This document shows positions 32,730 through 44,730 of a DNA stretch of 64,000 nucleotides, one piece after another (position 1 is the first letter of the stretch; each line of letters opens with the position of its first letter). The translations under genes and the position numbers were made by a program. The notes beneath the pieces are model-generated. The model ran no database searches, was not told where the DNA came from, and worked only from the letters and a program-made list of their open reading frames with translations. The stretch comes from Pegoplata infirma (Eukaryota > Arthropoda > Insecta > Diptera > Anthomyiidae): positions 63,228,400 to 63,292,399 of the forward strand of contig OY992537.1 of NCBI GenBank assembly GCA_963921195.1, written 5' to 3'.

Positions 32730-34080
32730 AAACATCTGAAAAATGCCATAATCCTATAACTGGCATACTTCACGTGTGCCCTTGCTTGATACACGGCACA
32801 TTTCATATTTGACATTAGACTCGCATTTTTCTGTATAGCAAAATTTTTTCTTCTCCGATTTTCAAAGTCCGGGCAAATTTTTATTGTCCTAGGTCTAAAA
32901 CTTATGTGGTACAAATTTGAGGTCAATCGGATTAAATTAACCCGTGGCGCCCGGCGGTCAAAGTTTTGGAGTTTTGAGAAAAAATAAATAAAAAATTAAT
33001 ATATCTTTCGACACATCATATTTGTTAATTTTGGTGCACTGAGCACGAATATCAAAAAAAATTCAAATCGGTCGAACAGTTTTCGAGATATAGCTATTTT
33101 AAATTTGCAAAAAATGGCGGTTTTTTCCAACGTTCAAGAATTTTTTTAAAAAAGTCCCAAAATTTCATTCCGCCGACCCTTTTGTAGAGCTTGAGACAAT
33201 TTTTCATTTAAAACTAATTTGAGCTAAATTCGTTCATTTTAATCCTTGGCGCCTTTCGATCAAAGTTTTGGACTTTTTGAAAATTTCCACCAAAACTTTG
33301 GATTTTTGAAAATGAAAAAATAAAAAAAAATATCTTGCGATACATAATTTTTATAAATTTTAGCATGCTGAATACAAATATCAAAAAATTTATAAAATCG
33401 GTCGAACGGTTTTCGAGATATCGCCATTTAAAATTTGTCAAAAAATTGCAAAATGGGCGGTTTTATCCTAAGTTTAAAAATTTTTTTAAAAAAACTCTCC
33501 AAATTTCTTTATTATAACCTTTTCATAGAGTTTGATACAGTCTTTCGTTTAACCCTAATTTGAGCCAAATCCGATCATTTTAACCTGTGGCGCCCTTCGA
33601 TCAAAGTTTAGGGTTTTTGGAAAAAAGTTTCTAAAAAGCCAAAACTTTGATCGATGGGCGCCACTGGTTAGAATTATCAAATTTGGCTCAAATTAGTTTT
33701 AAATGAAAGATTGTCTCAAGCTATACAAAAGGGTCGGCGGAATGAAATTTTGATACTTTTTTAAAAAAATTTCTTGAACGTAGGAAAAAACCGCCATTTT
33801 TTTGCAAATTTCAAATCGCGATATCTCGAAAACTGTTCGACCGATTTTAATTTTTGATATTCGTGCTCAGCGCATCAAAATTAACAAATATGATGTGTAG
33901 AAAGCTATATTTATTTTTGATTTTTTTTTTAATTTTTCAAAAATCGAAAACTTTGACCGCTGGGCGCCACGGGTTAATTTAATTCGATTGATCTCAAATT
34001 TGTACCACATAAGTTTTAGACCTAGGAGAATAGAAATTTGCCCGGACACTTGGAAAAATCGAAAGTTTACAAAAAAATGC
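32730..34080. repeat. Tandem-plus-inverted array of about 340-bp units
   Basis: Units starting near 32930, 33230 and 33573 share TTAAYCYKTGGCGCCC, then TCAAAGTTTTGG, later CGGTCGAACGGTTTTCGAG and GAGMTTGAKACARTCTTTC. From about 33625 the unit runs in reverse complement, closing a palindrome whose outer arms share CCTAGGTCTAAAACTTATG (about 32889 and 34012). ORFs inside are not genes. Confidence 0.75.
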
Positions 34081-34082
34081 CA

Positions 34083-34860
34083 GTCTAACCCTACAACACT
34101 CTATGGTACAGGGTATAATGACCTTGTGCTGATGTTTGTAAGTACTCGTAATATTGGTCCTAGACCCACTTTTTAGCGATGTCCGTCCGTCCGTGTGTCC
34201 GTCCATCTAAACGTTGTAAACACGATACAGGTCGCAATTATTAATCGATTTGGATGAGATTTGAAACGTAAGTTTCGTTTGGCTCAAGGACGAAACCTAT
34301 TGAAATTGGGAAAAATCGGGACAGTTTAAGACCTAGCCCCCATACAAAGGTCCGCATTATTTTGGCACAAATGACTCTAACACCCGTATTGTAATAGATA
34401 TCTTTTCGAAATTTGGCAGGTAATCGTGTTTTGTATTCAATAATCACCATTTCAAATTTATAAGGAATCGGACCAGTTCTTCTAGTAGCCTCTATACAAA
34501 CCACCTTTCTGATATTCACATAAATCTATCAAATTTCATGAAAATAAAAAATATTTTATTGAAATTTTATTTGTGTGTCTTTAACGAGTACTTTAATAAC
34601 ATAATCAAATCTGATTATAATCGGACCATTTTTGGACTTAGGACCCATATCTAAATTTTTTCATTTAAAGCGGTTTTTTGGCAACAATTAGTAGCCTATT
34701 TTACTCAAATTTAGTTTGTGAGTGTTTTATACACTTAATAAAGATTTGACAAAAGATAGATCCAATCGGTCCATGTTTGAACTTGGGATCCATTTTCCGG
34801 GAAACGCTGGTGTAGGGTATTATATGGTCGGTCTTGACCGACTATAATTTTTTTATTTTT
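34083..34860 (+). mobile_element. Mini-me-like element, family 2
   Basis: ACCCTACAACACTCTATGG 5', (GTCY)n at 34180-34204, 3' GGTGTAGGGTATTATATGG, hairpin GGTCGGTCTTGACCGAC. The reverse-strand ORF 34241-34519 is repeat body. Confidence 0.75.
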
Positions 34861-34889
34861 ATTTGATTTTTTTCTTAAGTTTAAAATAC

Positions 34890-35150
34890 TTGAAAAAATC
34901 GAATTTTCTAAAAAACGTCTACAAATAATTTCATTTTCCAGCGCGACCCTCGTATCTCATTTAATATTTGCTCAATCTGGACGCTATCCAGCTTAAAAAT
35001 AAAGCTTGGAAAATTTCCTCTATAGACTTTAAAAAAAAAAAAAAATGTCGTTGGATATTAATAAGGATTTTTATTGTCAACTTTGTCGTTAACGAACTAC
35101 ATCTACTTTAGACCTGTACACTTTCTTTTGCCGCTCACTGTATATCATCC
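34890..35150. mobile_element. Half copy related to the TA palindrome at 62795
   Basis: Shares TTTTCTAAAAAACGTCT, GCGACCCTCGTATCTCATTT and AATATTTGCTCAATCTGGACG with the right arm at 63420-63540, and ends in TTGCCGCTCACTGTATA. Confidence 0.5.
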
Positions 35151-35312
35151 GGATCATGTTTAATACTGGCTGTTGAACGGTGTTATACGAGGAGGAATAA
35201 ATAATTTTCTAAAAAAATTTTTTTGGGATTTTTTTTTGTTATCGAGAATTTCCAAAATAACTACCACCCTAATTCATTTCAGGCTGCTACTTTACCGGAA
35301 TAGTTTTTGTTA
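35151..35312. other. Short unassigned stretch
   Basis: AT-rich, ending in the TTA duplicated by the next insertion. Confidence 0.3.
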
Positions 35313-35866
35313 CACTGTGCAACAAATTTGAGGTCACCGAGTGTATCTTCAATGGGACAACAAAAAAATTTAAGTATACTAATAGAAAACCAAAACACAC
35401 CGAAGGGTTTTGTAAACTTAGGTCTAGTTTGTTTTTTATGGCCCACTGAAATTTTTAATTTGTTTTCAAAGAAGTTTGGCCATTGACAACCTATAGTGAA
35501 GTTTTATGCAGAAAATGTCATGTTAACCCTTTAAATGCACGTTTTAGTGGAGTTCTATGAGGATATTTGAAAAACGAACCAAAATGACCCCTTAAAATAG
35601 GAGATAAGGAATTAATACATTATAAGAAAAGAACTGCCATTAAATTTCACCGAGGACATCTTTAAACATTATTTACCTCAGAATTAGAGTTAATACTTTT
35701 TTTCTGACTAATTCAAAACGCCTTTGAAAATAATTTGAAAACTTCAGTGGCCCATAAAAAAGATCTTAGGCTAAGTTTTCAAAATCCTTCGTGGGTTTTG
35801 GTCTACCATTGGTATGCTTTAATTTTTGTTAGTCCCATCTAAAATACAAAATCATGTTGCACAGTG
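35313..35866. mobile_element. Palindromic MITE with CACTGTGCAACA ends, TTA duplication
   Basis: CACTGTGCAACAAATTTG left, reversed right CACTGTGCAACATGATTTTG. TTA at 35310-35312 and 35867-35869. The arms match through ACCAAAACMCACSGAAGG and TTTTTATGGSCCACTGAA. Related copies: 23107-23260 and 49659. Confidence 0.8.
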
Positions 35867-35869
35867 TTA

Positions 35870-36175
35870 TTTGTATGCAAATATGACAAAAAAAAGGAAC
35901 TGTTGAAAAAAATGTTCAACTTTAATTAAAACGTGCAAAGTAGCGGCAATATATTCCTTATAGGCATGACAGTTGAAACAAAAAGTTTTACTTTAGATTT
36001 TAACTTTGTTTTTATAATCCTCCAAAGTCAAAAACAAAAGCAACTACTACAAAGTTGGTATATTTTTTTCTCTTTTTATTGTAAATTCCAAAATGACTGT
36101 TTAGTGAAACTACTACAAAAGTCATAAATGCATATTTAAATATCAGTGAATCCATATCAAATCAAAAGCCATCTG
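35870..36175. other. AT-rich DNA before the satellite
   Basis: No supported feature. The 64-codon ORF at 35933 has no motif. Confidence 0.3.
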
Positions 36176-39100
36176 TGACTTTTTCTAAAAGAAAAATGTC
36201 TCAGAATCTGAGAATTTTTTTTATAGAAAAATGTCACAGAGTCGGATACTTTTTCTATAGGAAAAATATCTCAGAATCTAGGACTTTTTCTTTAAGAAAA
36301 ATGTCTCAGAATCTGATACTTTTTCTATAAGAAAAATGTCTCAGAATCTGAGACTTTTTCTATAAGAAAAATGTCTCAGAATCTGAGACTTTTTCTATAA
36401 AAAAAATGTCTCAGACTCTGAGACATTTTTCTATAAGAAAAATGTCTCAGAATCTAAGACGTTTTCTTAAAAAAAAATGTCCCAAAATCTGAGACTTTTT
36501 CTATAAGAAAAATGTCTCAGAATCTGAGACTTTTTCTATAAGAAAAATGTCTCAGAATCTGAGACTTTTTCTATAAGAAAAATGTCTCAGAATCTGAGAC
36601 TTTTTCTATAAGAAAAATGTCTCAGAATCTGAGACTTTTTCTATAAGAAAAATGTCTCAGAATCTGAGACTTTTTCTATAAGAAAAATGTCTCAGAATCT
36701 GAGACTTTTTCTATAAGAAAAATGTCTCAGAATCTGAGACTTTTTCTATAAGAAAAATGTCTCAGAATCTGAGACTTTTTCTATAAGAAAAATGTCTCAG
36801 AATCTGAGACTTTTTCTATAAGAAAAATGTCTCAGAATCTGAGACTTTTTCTATAAGAAAAATGTCTCAGAATCTGAGACTTTTTCTATAAGAAAAATGT
36901 CTCAGAATCTGAAACTTTTTCTATAAGAAAAATGTCTCAGAATCTGAAACTTTTTCTATAAGAAAAATGTCTCAGAATCTGAGACTTTTTCTATAAGAAA
37001 AATGTCTCAGAATCTGAGACTTTTTCTATAAGAAAAATGTCTCAGAATCTGAGACTTTTTCTATAAGAAAAATGTCTCAGAATCTGAGACTTTTTCTATA
37101 AGAAAAATGTCTCAGAATCTGAGACTTTTTCTATAAGAAAAATGTCTCAGAATCTGAGACTTTTTCTATAAGAAAAATGTCTCAGAATCTGAGACTTTTT
37201 CTATAAGAAAAATGTCTCAGAATCTGAGACTTTTTCTATAAGAAAAATGTCTCAGAATCTGAGACTTTTCTATAAGAAAAATGTCTCAGAATCTGAGACT
37301 TTTTCTATAAGAAAAATGTCTCAGAATCTGAGACTTTTTCTATAAGAAAAATGTCTCAGAATCTGAGACTTTTTCTATAAGAAAAATGTCTCAGAATCTG
37401 AGACTTTTTCTATAAGAAAAATGTCTCAGAATCTGAGACTTTTGCTATAAGAAAAATGTCTCAGAATCTGAGACTTTTTCTATAAGAAAAATGTCTCAGA
37501 ATCTGAGACTTTTTCTATAAGAAAAATGTCTCAGAATCTGAGACTTTTTCTATAAGAAAAATGTCTCAGAATCTGAGACTTTTTCTATAAGAAAAATGTC
37601 TCAGAATCTGAGACTTTTTCTATAAGAAAAATGTCTCAGAATCTGAGACTTTTTCTATAAGAAAAATGTCTCAGAATCTGAGACTTTTTCTATAAGAAAA
37701 ATGTCTCAGAATCTGAGACTTTTTCTATAAGAAAAATGTCTCAGAATCTGAGACTTTTTCTATAAGAAAAATGTCTCAGAATCTGAGACTTTTGCTATAA
37801 GAAAAATGTCTCAGAATCTGAGACTTTTTCTATAAGAAAAATGTCTCAGAATCTGAGACTTTTTCTATAAGAAAAATGTCTCAGAATCTGAGACTTTTTC
37901 TATAAGAAAAATGTCTCAGAATCTGAGACTTTTTCTATAAGAAAAATGTCTCAGAATCTGAAACTTTTTCTATAAGAAAAATGTCTCAGAATCTGAGACT
38001 TTTTCTATAAGAAAAATGTCTCAGAATCTGAGACTTTTTCTATAAGAAAAATGTCTCAGAATCTGAGACTTTTTCTATAAGAAAAATGTCTCAGAATCTG
38101 AGACTTTTTCTATAAGAAAAATGTCTCAGAATCTGAGACTTTTTCTATAAGAAAAATGTCTCAGAATCTGAGACTTTTTCTATAAGAAAAATGTCTCAGA
38201 ATCTGAGACTTTTTCTATAAGAAAAATGTCTCAGAATCTGAGACTTTTTCTATAAGAAAAATGTCTCAGAATCTGAGACTTTTTCTATAAGAAAAATGTC
38301 TCAGAATCTGAGACTTTTTCTATAAGAAAAATGTCTCAGAATCTGAGACTTTTTCTATAAGAAAAATGTCTCAGAATCTGAGACTTTTCTATAAGAAAAA
38401 TGTCTCAGAATCTGAGACTTTTTCTATAAGAAAAATGTCTCAGAATCTGAGACTTTTTCTATAAGAAAAATGTCTCAGAATCTGAGACTTTTTCTATAAG
38501 AAAAATGTCTCAGAATCTGAGACTTTTTCTATAAGAAAAATGTCTCAGAATCTGAGACTTTTTCTATAAGAAAAATGTCTCAGAATCTGAGACTTTTTCT
38601 ATAAGAAAAATGTCTCAGAATCTGAGACTTTTTCTATAAGAAAAATGTCTCAGAATCTGAGACTTTTTCTATAAGAAAAATGTCTCAGAATCTGTGACTC
38701 TTTCTATAAGAACAATGTCTCAGAATCTGAGACTTTTTCTATAAGAAAAATGTCTCAGAATCTGAGACTTTTTCTATAAGAAAAATGTCTCAGAATCTGA
38801 GACTTTTTCTATAAGAAAAATGTCTCAGAATCTGAGACTTTTTCTATAAGAAAAATGTCTCAGAATCTGAGACTTTTTCTATAAGAAAAATGTCTCAGAA
38901 TCTGAGACTTTTTCTATAAGAAAAATGTCTCAGAATCTGAGACTTTTTCTATAAGAAAAATGTCTCAGAATCTGAGACTTTTTCTATAAGAAAAATGTCT
39001 CAGAATCTGAGACTTTTTCTATAAGAAAAATGTCTCAGAATCTGAGACTTTTTCTATAAGAAAAATGTCTCAGAATCTGAGACTTTTTCTATAAGAAAAA

Positions 39101-39910
39101 TGTCTCAGAATCTGAGACTTTTTCTATAAGAAAAATGTCTCAGAATCTGAGACTTTTTCTATAAGAAAAATGTCTCAGAATCTGAGACTTTTTCTATAAG
39201 AAAAATGTCTCAGAATCTGAGACTTTTTCTATAAGAAAAATGTCTCAGAATCTGAGACTTTTTCTATAAGAAAAATGTCTCAGAATCTGAGACTTTTTCT
39301 ATAAGAAAAATGTCGCAGAATCTGAGACTTTTTCTATAAGAAAAATGTCTCAGAATCTGAGACTTTTTCTATAAGAAAAATGTCTCAGAATCTGAGACTT
39401 TTTCTATAAGAAAAATGTCTCAGAATCTGAGACTTTTTCTATAAGAAAAATGTCTCAGAATCTGAGACTTTTTCTATAAGAAAAATGTCTCAGAATCTGA
39501 GACTTTTTCTATAAGAAAAATGTCTCAGAATCTGAGACTTTTTCTATAAGAAAAATGTCTCAGAATCTGAGACTTTTTCTATAAGAAAAATGTCTCAGAA
39601 TCTGAGACTTTTTCTATAAGAAAAATGTCTCAGAATCTGAGACTTTTTCTATAAGAAAAATGTCTCAGAATTTGAGACTTTTTCTATAAGAAAAATGTCT
39701 CAGAATTTGAGATTTTTTCTATAAGAAAAATGTCTCAGAATCTGAGACTTTTTCTATAAGAAAAATGTCTCAGAATCTGAGACTTTTTCTATAAGAAAAA
39801 TGTCTCAGAATCTGAGACTTTTTCTATAAGAAAAATGTCTCAGAATCTGAGACATTTTCTATAAAAAAAAATTTCTAAAAAATTTTTCAAAATGAGAGAC
39901 ATTTTCTATA
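36176..39910. repeat. 35-bp satellite array, about 105 copies
   Basis: The monomer is two perfect palindromes back to back: TCTCAGA-A-TCTGAGA (15 bp), one C, TTTTTCT-ATA-AGAAAAA (17 bp), then TG. The inside is almost identical copy to copy; both edges (36176-36480, and 39840-39910) are degenerate, as expected from unequal exchange. Rare variants: a missing T near 37267 and 38387, TTTGCTATAAG at about 37440 and 37790 (10 units apart), GAAAC for GAGAC near 36911, 36946 and 37961. Period 35 keeps every frame closed by stops. Confidence 0.97.
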
Positions 39911-40393
39911 CCTATCCTTTTTAATTTCTATAAGCATGGAGATAATGTTTGGTATTCCACATACACAAACATGTTAATATGTAGTTGCAGTAGTAGTTGT
40001 GCTACTTCAACACTCACAAGTAATTAAACTGTCTGTCTCTTCATACACATCGGTTGTTTTTCTTTTATTACATGTGTGGGTTAGTGTTTCAAAAAAACCA
40101 GAAGAAAAAAACTATTACCGGGAATATTAAAAACTCTCAAGTGTAATGACGTTAGAATTGTTGTTACAAAAATCCATAAATCTTTTGCAAAAAAAAAAAG
40201 AAAATAAAAACGCATTTCTACTTGAAGGCTTTTTTCACTCCTTTTGTGTTAAATAACTAAAAGTAAAAAAGCACACACGGAATCATCTACAAAATATTTC
40301 TAGTCTAAAAAGCCAATAAACCTAAAAACAACTTCAAACAAAGTTTAAAAACAACAGCAAAAACAACAAAAAATTCCTGTTAACATAAGGAAG
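39911..40393. other. AT-rich DNA right of the satellite
   Basis: No ORF or repeat boundary supported. Confidence 0.35.
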
Positions 40394-41087
40394 CAAGTGG
40401 GGAAATTATAGTCGGTCAAGACCAACCATATGATACCCTACACGAGTGTTTTCCGGAAAATGGGTCCAAGTCAAAACGTGGACCGATTGGATCTTTTGTT
40501 AGATCTTTAGTTGTTGTAGAAATCACACACACTAAATTGAGGCAATTTGACGTATTTTTGTTGTTATAGACCAATTTAACTGAATATCGGTCAAAATTTT
40601 TAAATGGGGACTGAGTCCAAAAATGGTCCAATTATTTAAAAGTGACACACAAAATTTTAATCAAAAAAATAATTTTTTCATGAATATTGAGAGATTTTTG
40701 TTAATTTCGAGAGGGGGCTACAATTTTAACTGGTCTGATTCCTTAAAAATTTGGAATGATGATTTGTAAATACGAAAAAAGTTTACCTGACAAATTCGAA
40801 ATCGAAACGATATCCGTCATAACACGGTTAATTTAAGCCAAATCTAAAGGGGACGTTTATATGGTGGCTTAGTCAACATATGGGCCACTTTTTTATAATT
40901 TCAATAGGGTTCGTCCTTGAGCCAAATAAAGCTTAAGTTTCAAACACGGACATCGCTAAATTGACTCAAAAAGTGATTCTTGATCGGTATACTGGAAGGT
41001 TGGTCTAGTATCAATATTTCGGGTTGTTACACTCATCAGCATAAACTCATTACACCCTGTACCACAGAGAAGTGTAGGGTATAAAAA
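40394..41087 (-). mobile_element. Mini-me-like element, family 2
   Basis: Reverse strand: TTTTTATACCCTACACTTCT 5' end, ACCCGAAATATTG, body, then 3' CGTGTAGGGTATCATATGG, GGTCTTGACCGACTATAATT and CACTTG. The GTCY tract has shrunk to GATGTCCGTG. Confidence 0.7.
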
Positions 41088-41509
41088 GGTGTTGGTTATA
41101 AAAGGGTGTTGGTTGGTTCAGGTGCTCCTGGCTGGTTGTGTTTAAGTTATCAAGAGTAAAAGGAAATAATTTATAGACGTTTAAGAAGAAAAGTCATCAA
41201 ACAGCTCAGCATGATATCAATATTTTATAATTTTTACATATGTATGAGTCATCTATGAACATGAAAGTACATAAAAGTATATGCATATGAGGACTTGTTT
41301 TTTCTTCTTTTTAAAGTAATAAAGGTGAAAAGTTTTGTAAAGCTTATAATAGATTCTATTTACTATACCCAAGATAAAAGGGGGTGCAAGGGATCTTAAG
41401 TTATTCGTTTAATACTTAAAATACTTGGCAAATTTTTTTAATGCAGGCATATTTTGAAATATTAAATTAAAGTAGAGGGGATGATCGGAAGAAAAATTCT
41501 GTAAGCTCT
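41088..41509. other. AT-rich DNA with a duplicated GGTGTTGGTT
   Basis: GGTGTTGGTTATAAAAGG is followed by GGTGTTGGTTGGTTCAGG (41089-41121). Nothing else recognised. Confidence 0.35.
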
Positions 41510-41511
41510 TA

Positions 41512-42018
41512 CACACAAAAAAAAAACTTGTTAAATTACTAGAAAAAGTCTTGCAGTCACATTTTACCAACATTTGACAGTTTTCCTTGTTTTTTAACAA
41601 AATATTTTCAATCGAAACTTACATTTTTTTTGTAACTTTGTAATTTTTTTTGGTAAATTTACAAATTTTCAAGGTTTTTTAACCAAAAAAAAATCTACCA
41701 AATTCACGAGATTTCCTTGTAAGTTTTATTGCACCAAAATAGTTGTAAATTTACAATTTTATTGGTAAAAATCTTGTAAAATTGCTAAAAAGCTCTTAAT
41801 TTTTACTAGGAATTCTCGTAAAATAGGAGGTAGCAAAAAATTTAGTAAAAATTCGAAACCTTCTTGTAAGTTTTATCGCGTCAAAAAATTTGTAAATTAA
41901 CAATTATATTGGTAAAAAGTTTGTAAAATTACAAAATTATTAAATTAAGGAATTGTTGTCAAATAAGAAAAAAGAAGTTACAAGCTTTTCTTGTCGTTTT
42001 ACAAGTTTTGTTTGAGTG
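41512..42018. mobile_element. Family S element, copy 3
   Basis: CACACAAAAAAAAAACTTG left, AAGTTTTGTTTGAGTG right, TA flanks (41510-41511, 42019-42020). Confidence 0.7.
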
Positions 42019-42092
42019 TATGATTAAAGGTCTGGCACAATTTCATTGAAATTCCCGATTTCTTTTTTTAAATTGCCTCGGAGCAGCTCCTA

Positions 42093-43756
42093 CACTCAAA
42101 AAAAAAAGTTTGTAAAATGACATAAAATCCCCGTGATTTTACGGGGCAGGTTTTGTAAAATATGTACTAGCAAGAATCCCCGTAATGTTACGGGGATAAT
42201 TTGTAAATTGATTTAACAAAAAAATTACGGGGAGAAAGTGTAAATTTACAATTTTTTTTGTAAAATATTATTGTAGACTTACAAAAAAAATTGTAAATTT
42301 ACGAAATAAAGTATAAAATCAAAAAATAAAATTGTAAATTTACAAATTGTTTGGTTTAACTACAGTTTTTTATGGCAAAAAACTTGTATATTTACAGTAA
42401 AAAGTGGTAAATTTACAATTTTTATTGTAAATATACCATTTTTTCTTATTTTTTTGCCGTAAAAACAGTAGTTTAACCAAATAATTTGTAAATTTACAAT
42501 ATTGTTTTTGTATTTTCTACTTCATTTTTGTAAAATTACAACTTTTTCTGTAAGTATACAATTTTGTTTTCTAAACTTTCATATTTGTTTTGTAAATTTA
42601 CAAAAAATTTGGTATATTTACATATTGGTTTTGTAAATTTAAAGGTTTTTTCCATTGGTGCATCTTATTTTTCCTTCTTCGGCAGCTGGAGTAGCACTTT
42701 AACAACCTGAAATGATTTTTTTTTTTCACTTGAACACTTTTAAAAAACTTTTTAGAGTATAACACTGCACTTTTTTATTTATTTTTTCGGAATTTCGTTT
42801 TTCTTAAGTAGAACATATGAGAATTGCGAAGGAGGCTACACAAGAAATTTCTTATATTTTCAAGAAAAACTAGTCAAAAAAATTAGTTTTTTGTTTAAAT
42901 TTTTAATTATTTTAGCAAGTATTTTTAAAAAATTATAAAAAAAACTTTGGATATTGTAGATTGGACGTTTAAGTACCTGATAAAATAAGAAAAAGCTTAA
43001 TTTTTCATAATTGACAGCTTTTGATTGACATTTTAGTGCCAGATTTAAAAAAAGTACCAAAAAAATATGGTAAAATTACCAAAAAATGGTAAAAATACAA
43101 ACAAAAATAACTAGAACAATAATATAGTAAAAACATATAAAAATTGTGGTATTTTACTTAAAGCAAGTTACCAAAAAATTGTCTTGATATTAAATTTTTT
43201 TGATAAAGCTTACAACTAATTGAAAAATGTTTGTATCCGGAACTTAAAAAATTTTCAAAATTTTTTTATGAAATTTTTTATTTATAAAAAATAATTTTTA
43301 ACAAAATATGGACTTAGAAAATTTTTGCGTCTCCTATTGTTGCATAATTATTTTTTAATACAAATTTTTGTTTAATTACATTTTTTTGTGTCAAAATACT
43401 GAAAACCTTGTAAACTAAAAAATCTTGAAAAAAAATTGTTTGTAATAAAACATTTTTTGGTAGAAAGACTAAATACTATCAAATAAAACGTTGTTGTACA
43501 ATTACAATTTTCTTGTGTAAAACAACTAAACACCTTGTAATTTTTTTTTAATTTGTAAAATAATTATTTTTTTTGTTAATTTACCTAAAAAAAATTGTTA
43601 AATAAATTTACCAACATATTATAGTAAAATTACAAAGCGCACGGTAGCTTTTGTTTTATTAAAAATACAAGAATTTTTGTAAATAGACAAAAATATTAGT
43701 AAAATGGAATTACAAGACCTTTTGCTTGTAATTTTACAAACTTTTTTTTTTGAGTG
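42093..43756. mobile_element. Family S element, copy 4 (long variant)
   Basis: CACTCAAAAAAAAAAGTTTG left, CAAACTTTTTTTTTTGAGTG right, TA flanks (42091-42092, 43757-43758). The body is TTGTAAATTTACAATTTT palindromes plus three hairpins of the type CCCCGT-AATGTT-ACGGGG at 42130-42232. Confidence 0.7.
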
Positions 43757-43758
43757 TA

Positions 43759-43873
43759 GAAGAGACCGATCTCCATTAATTTTAACACCCCAAATTTTTT
43801 TTCTAAACGACCCTTCTCACTATCTCCACTCCCGAAGTGGGCTCCCATACAAAAAGACATTTCTATGAGATAT
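43759..43873. repeat. Fragment of the centre of palindrome P
   Basis: GACCGATCTCCATTAATTTT, CTATCTCCACTCCCGAAGTG and GGGCTCCCATACAAA match the P core. Confidence 0.55.
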
Positions 43874-44331
43874 CCCTGCAAAAAAAGTCATTACCACTTC
43901 CTAGTGGAGTGCTTTAAAACTGTAACAAATGTAATGAAATACAACAAAAATAACAAAAAACACAAGACAAAAACACACAAACATTATTTTCTACTCCAGA
44001 ATTCATAGTTATTCAGTTCTTAACTCATTACCTTCTGCGACACTCCCATACAAATGTAAGTAGATATTCAGTAGATAAGAAGTACTCCGGGAAGTAGTTG
44101 GAAGTTGTTTGAAAACTCGGAGTACTTCTTATCTACTGAATATCTACTTACATTTGTATGGGAGTGTCGCGGAAGGTAATGAGTTAAGAGCTGAATATCA
44201 ACTTTTTACGGAGTAGAAAAGAATGCCTTTGCGTTTTTTCCTTGTGTTTTTTGTTATTTTGTTGTATTTCATTACATTTGTTATAGTTTTAAAGCACTCC
44301 AAATAGAAGTACTCCGCACATTTTTGCTGGG
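43874..44331. mobile_element. Palindromic MITE with CCCWGCAAAAA ends (family Z)
   Basis: Arms 43909-44098 and 44124-44311 are near-perfect inverse copies (GGAGTGCTTTAAAACTRTAA, CTCATTACCTTC, CATTTGTATGGGAGTGTCGC). Outer ends CCCTGCAAAAAAAGT and CCCAGCAAAAATGT reversed. Target duplication unclear. Confidence 0.7.
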
Positions 44332-44730
44332 ATCTTACGGTATCGCCTCAAAGCCATTTTTAAATTTAAGGCAATTTTGTTATCGTCATTCCTGGTAATT
44401 TAGATAGCGAAAACACTATCGCATTTTTATATCGAAACGATATCGTTATCATCTGGAATAACGATAGTTTTTTAATAAATTCTGTAAAATTACTTTTTTA
44501 CTATCGTGATAGCTGGAATTATCGAAAACGATATCATATTTTTATGGGAAAACGATAACATAAGTAATGACACATAAGGAACGAAAATACTGTCGTTTTC
44601 ATTCATATGATTATTATGTAAATTACCTCGATACAAGAAAAAAAAAATTTTCGTAAAAACTACCAATACTCTTTGACTCCAGACTAGAGATGGACACATT
44701 AGCAGATTAGTGCCTGATTCACATGAGTTT
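44332..44730. other. Cluster of CGATATCG/ATCGTTATC motifs
   Basis: 44340-44570 holds many ATCG-rich words (AACGATATCGTTATC, AATAACGATAG, GAAAACGATATC) in both orientations. Likely a degenerate palindromic MITE. No ends found. Confidence 0.4.

Noticed and set aside
36176..39910. CRISPR-like regular repeats
   Set aside because: Units are contiguous with no unique spacers, and the genome is eukaryotic. It is a satellite.
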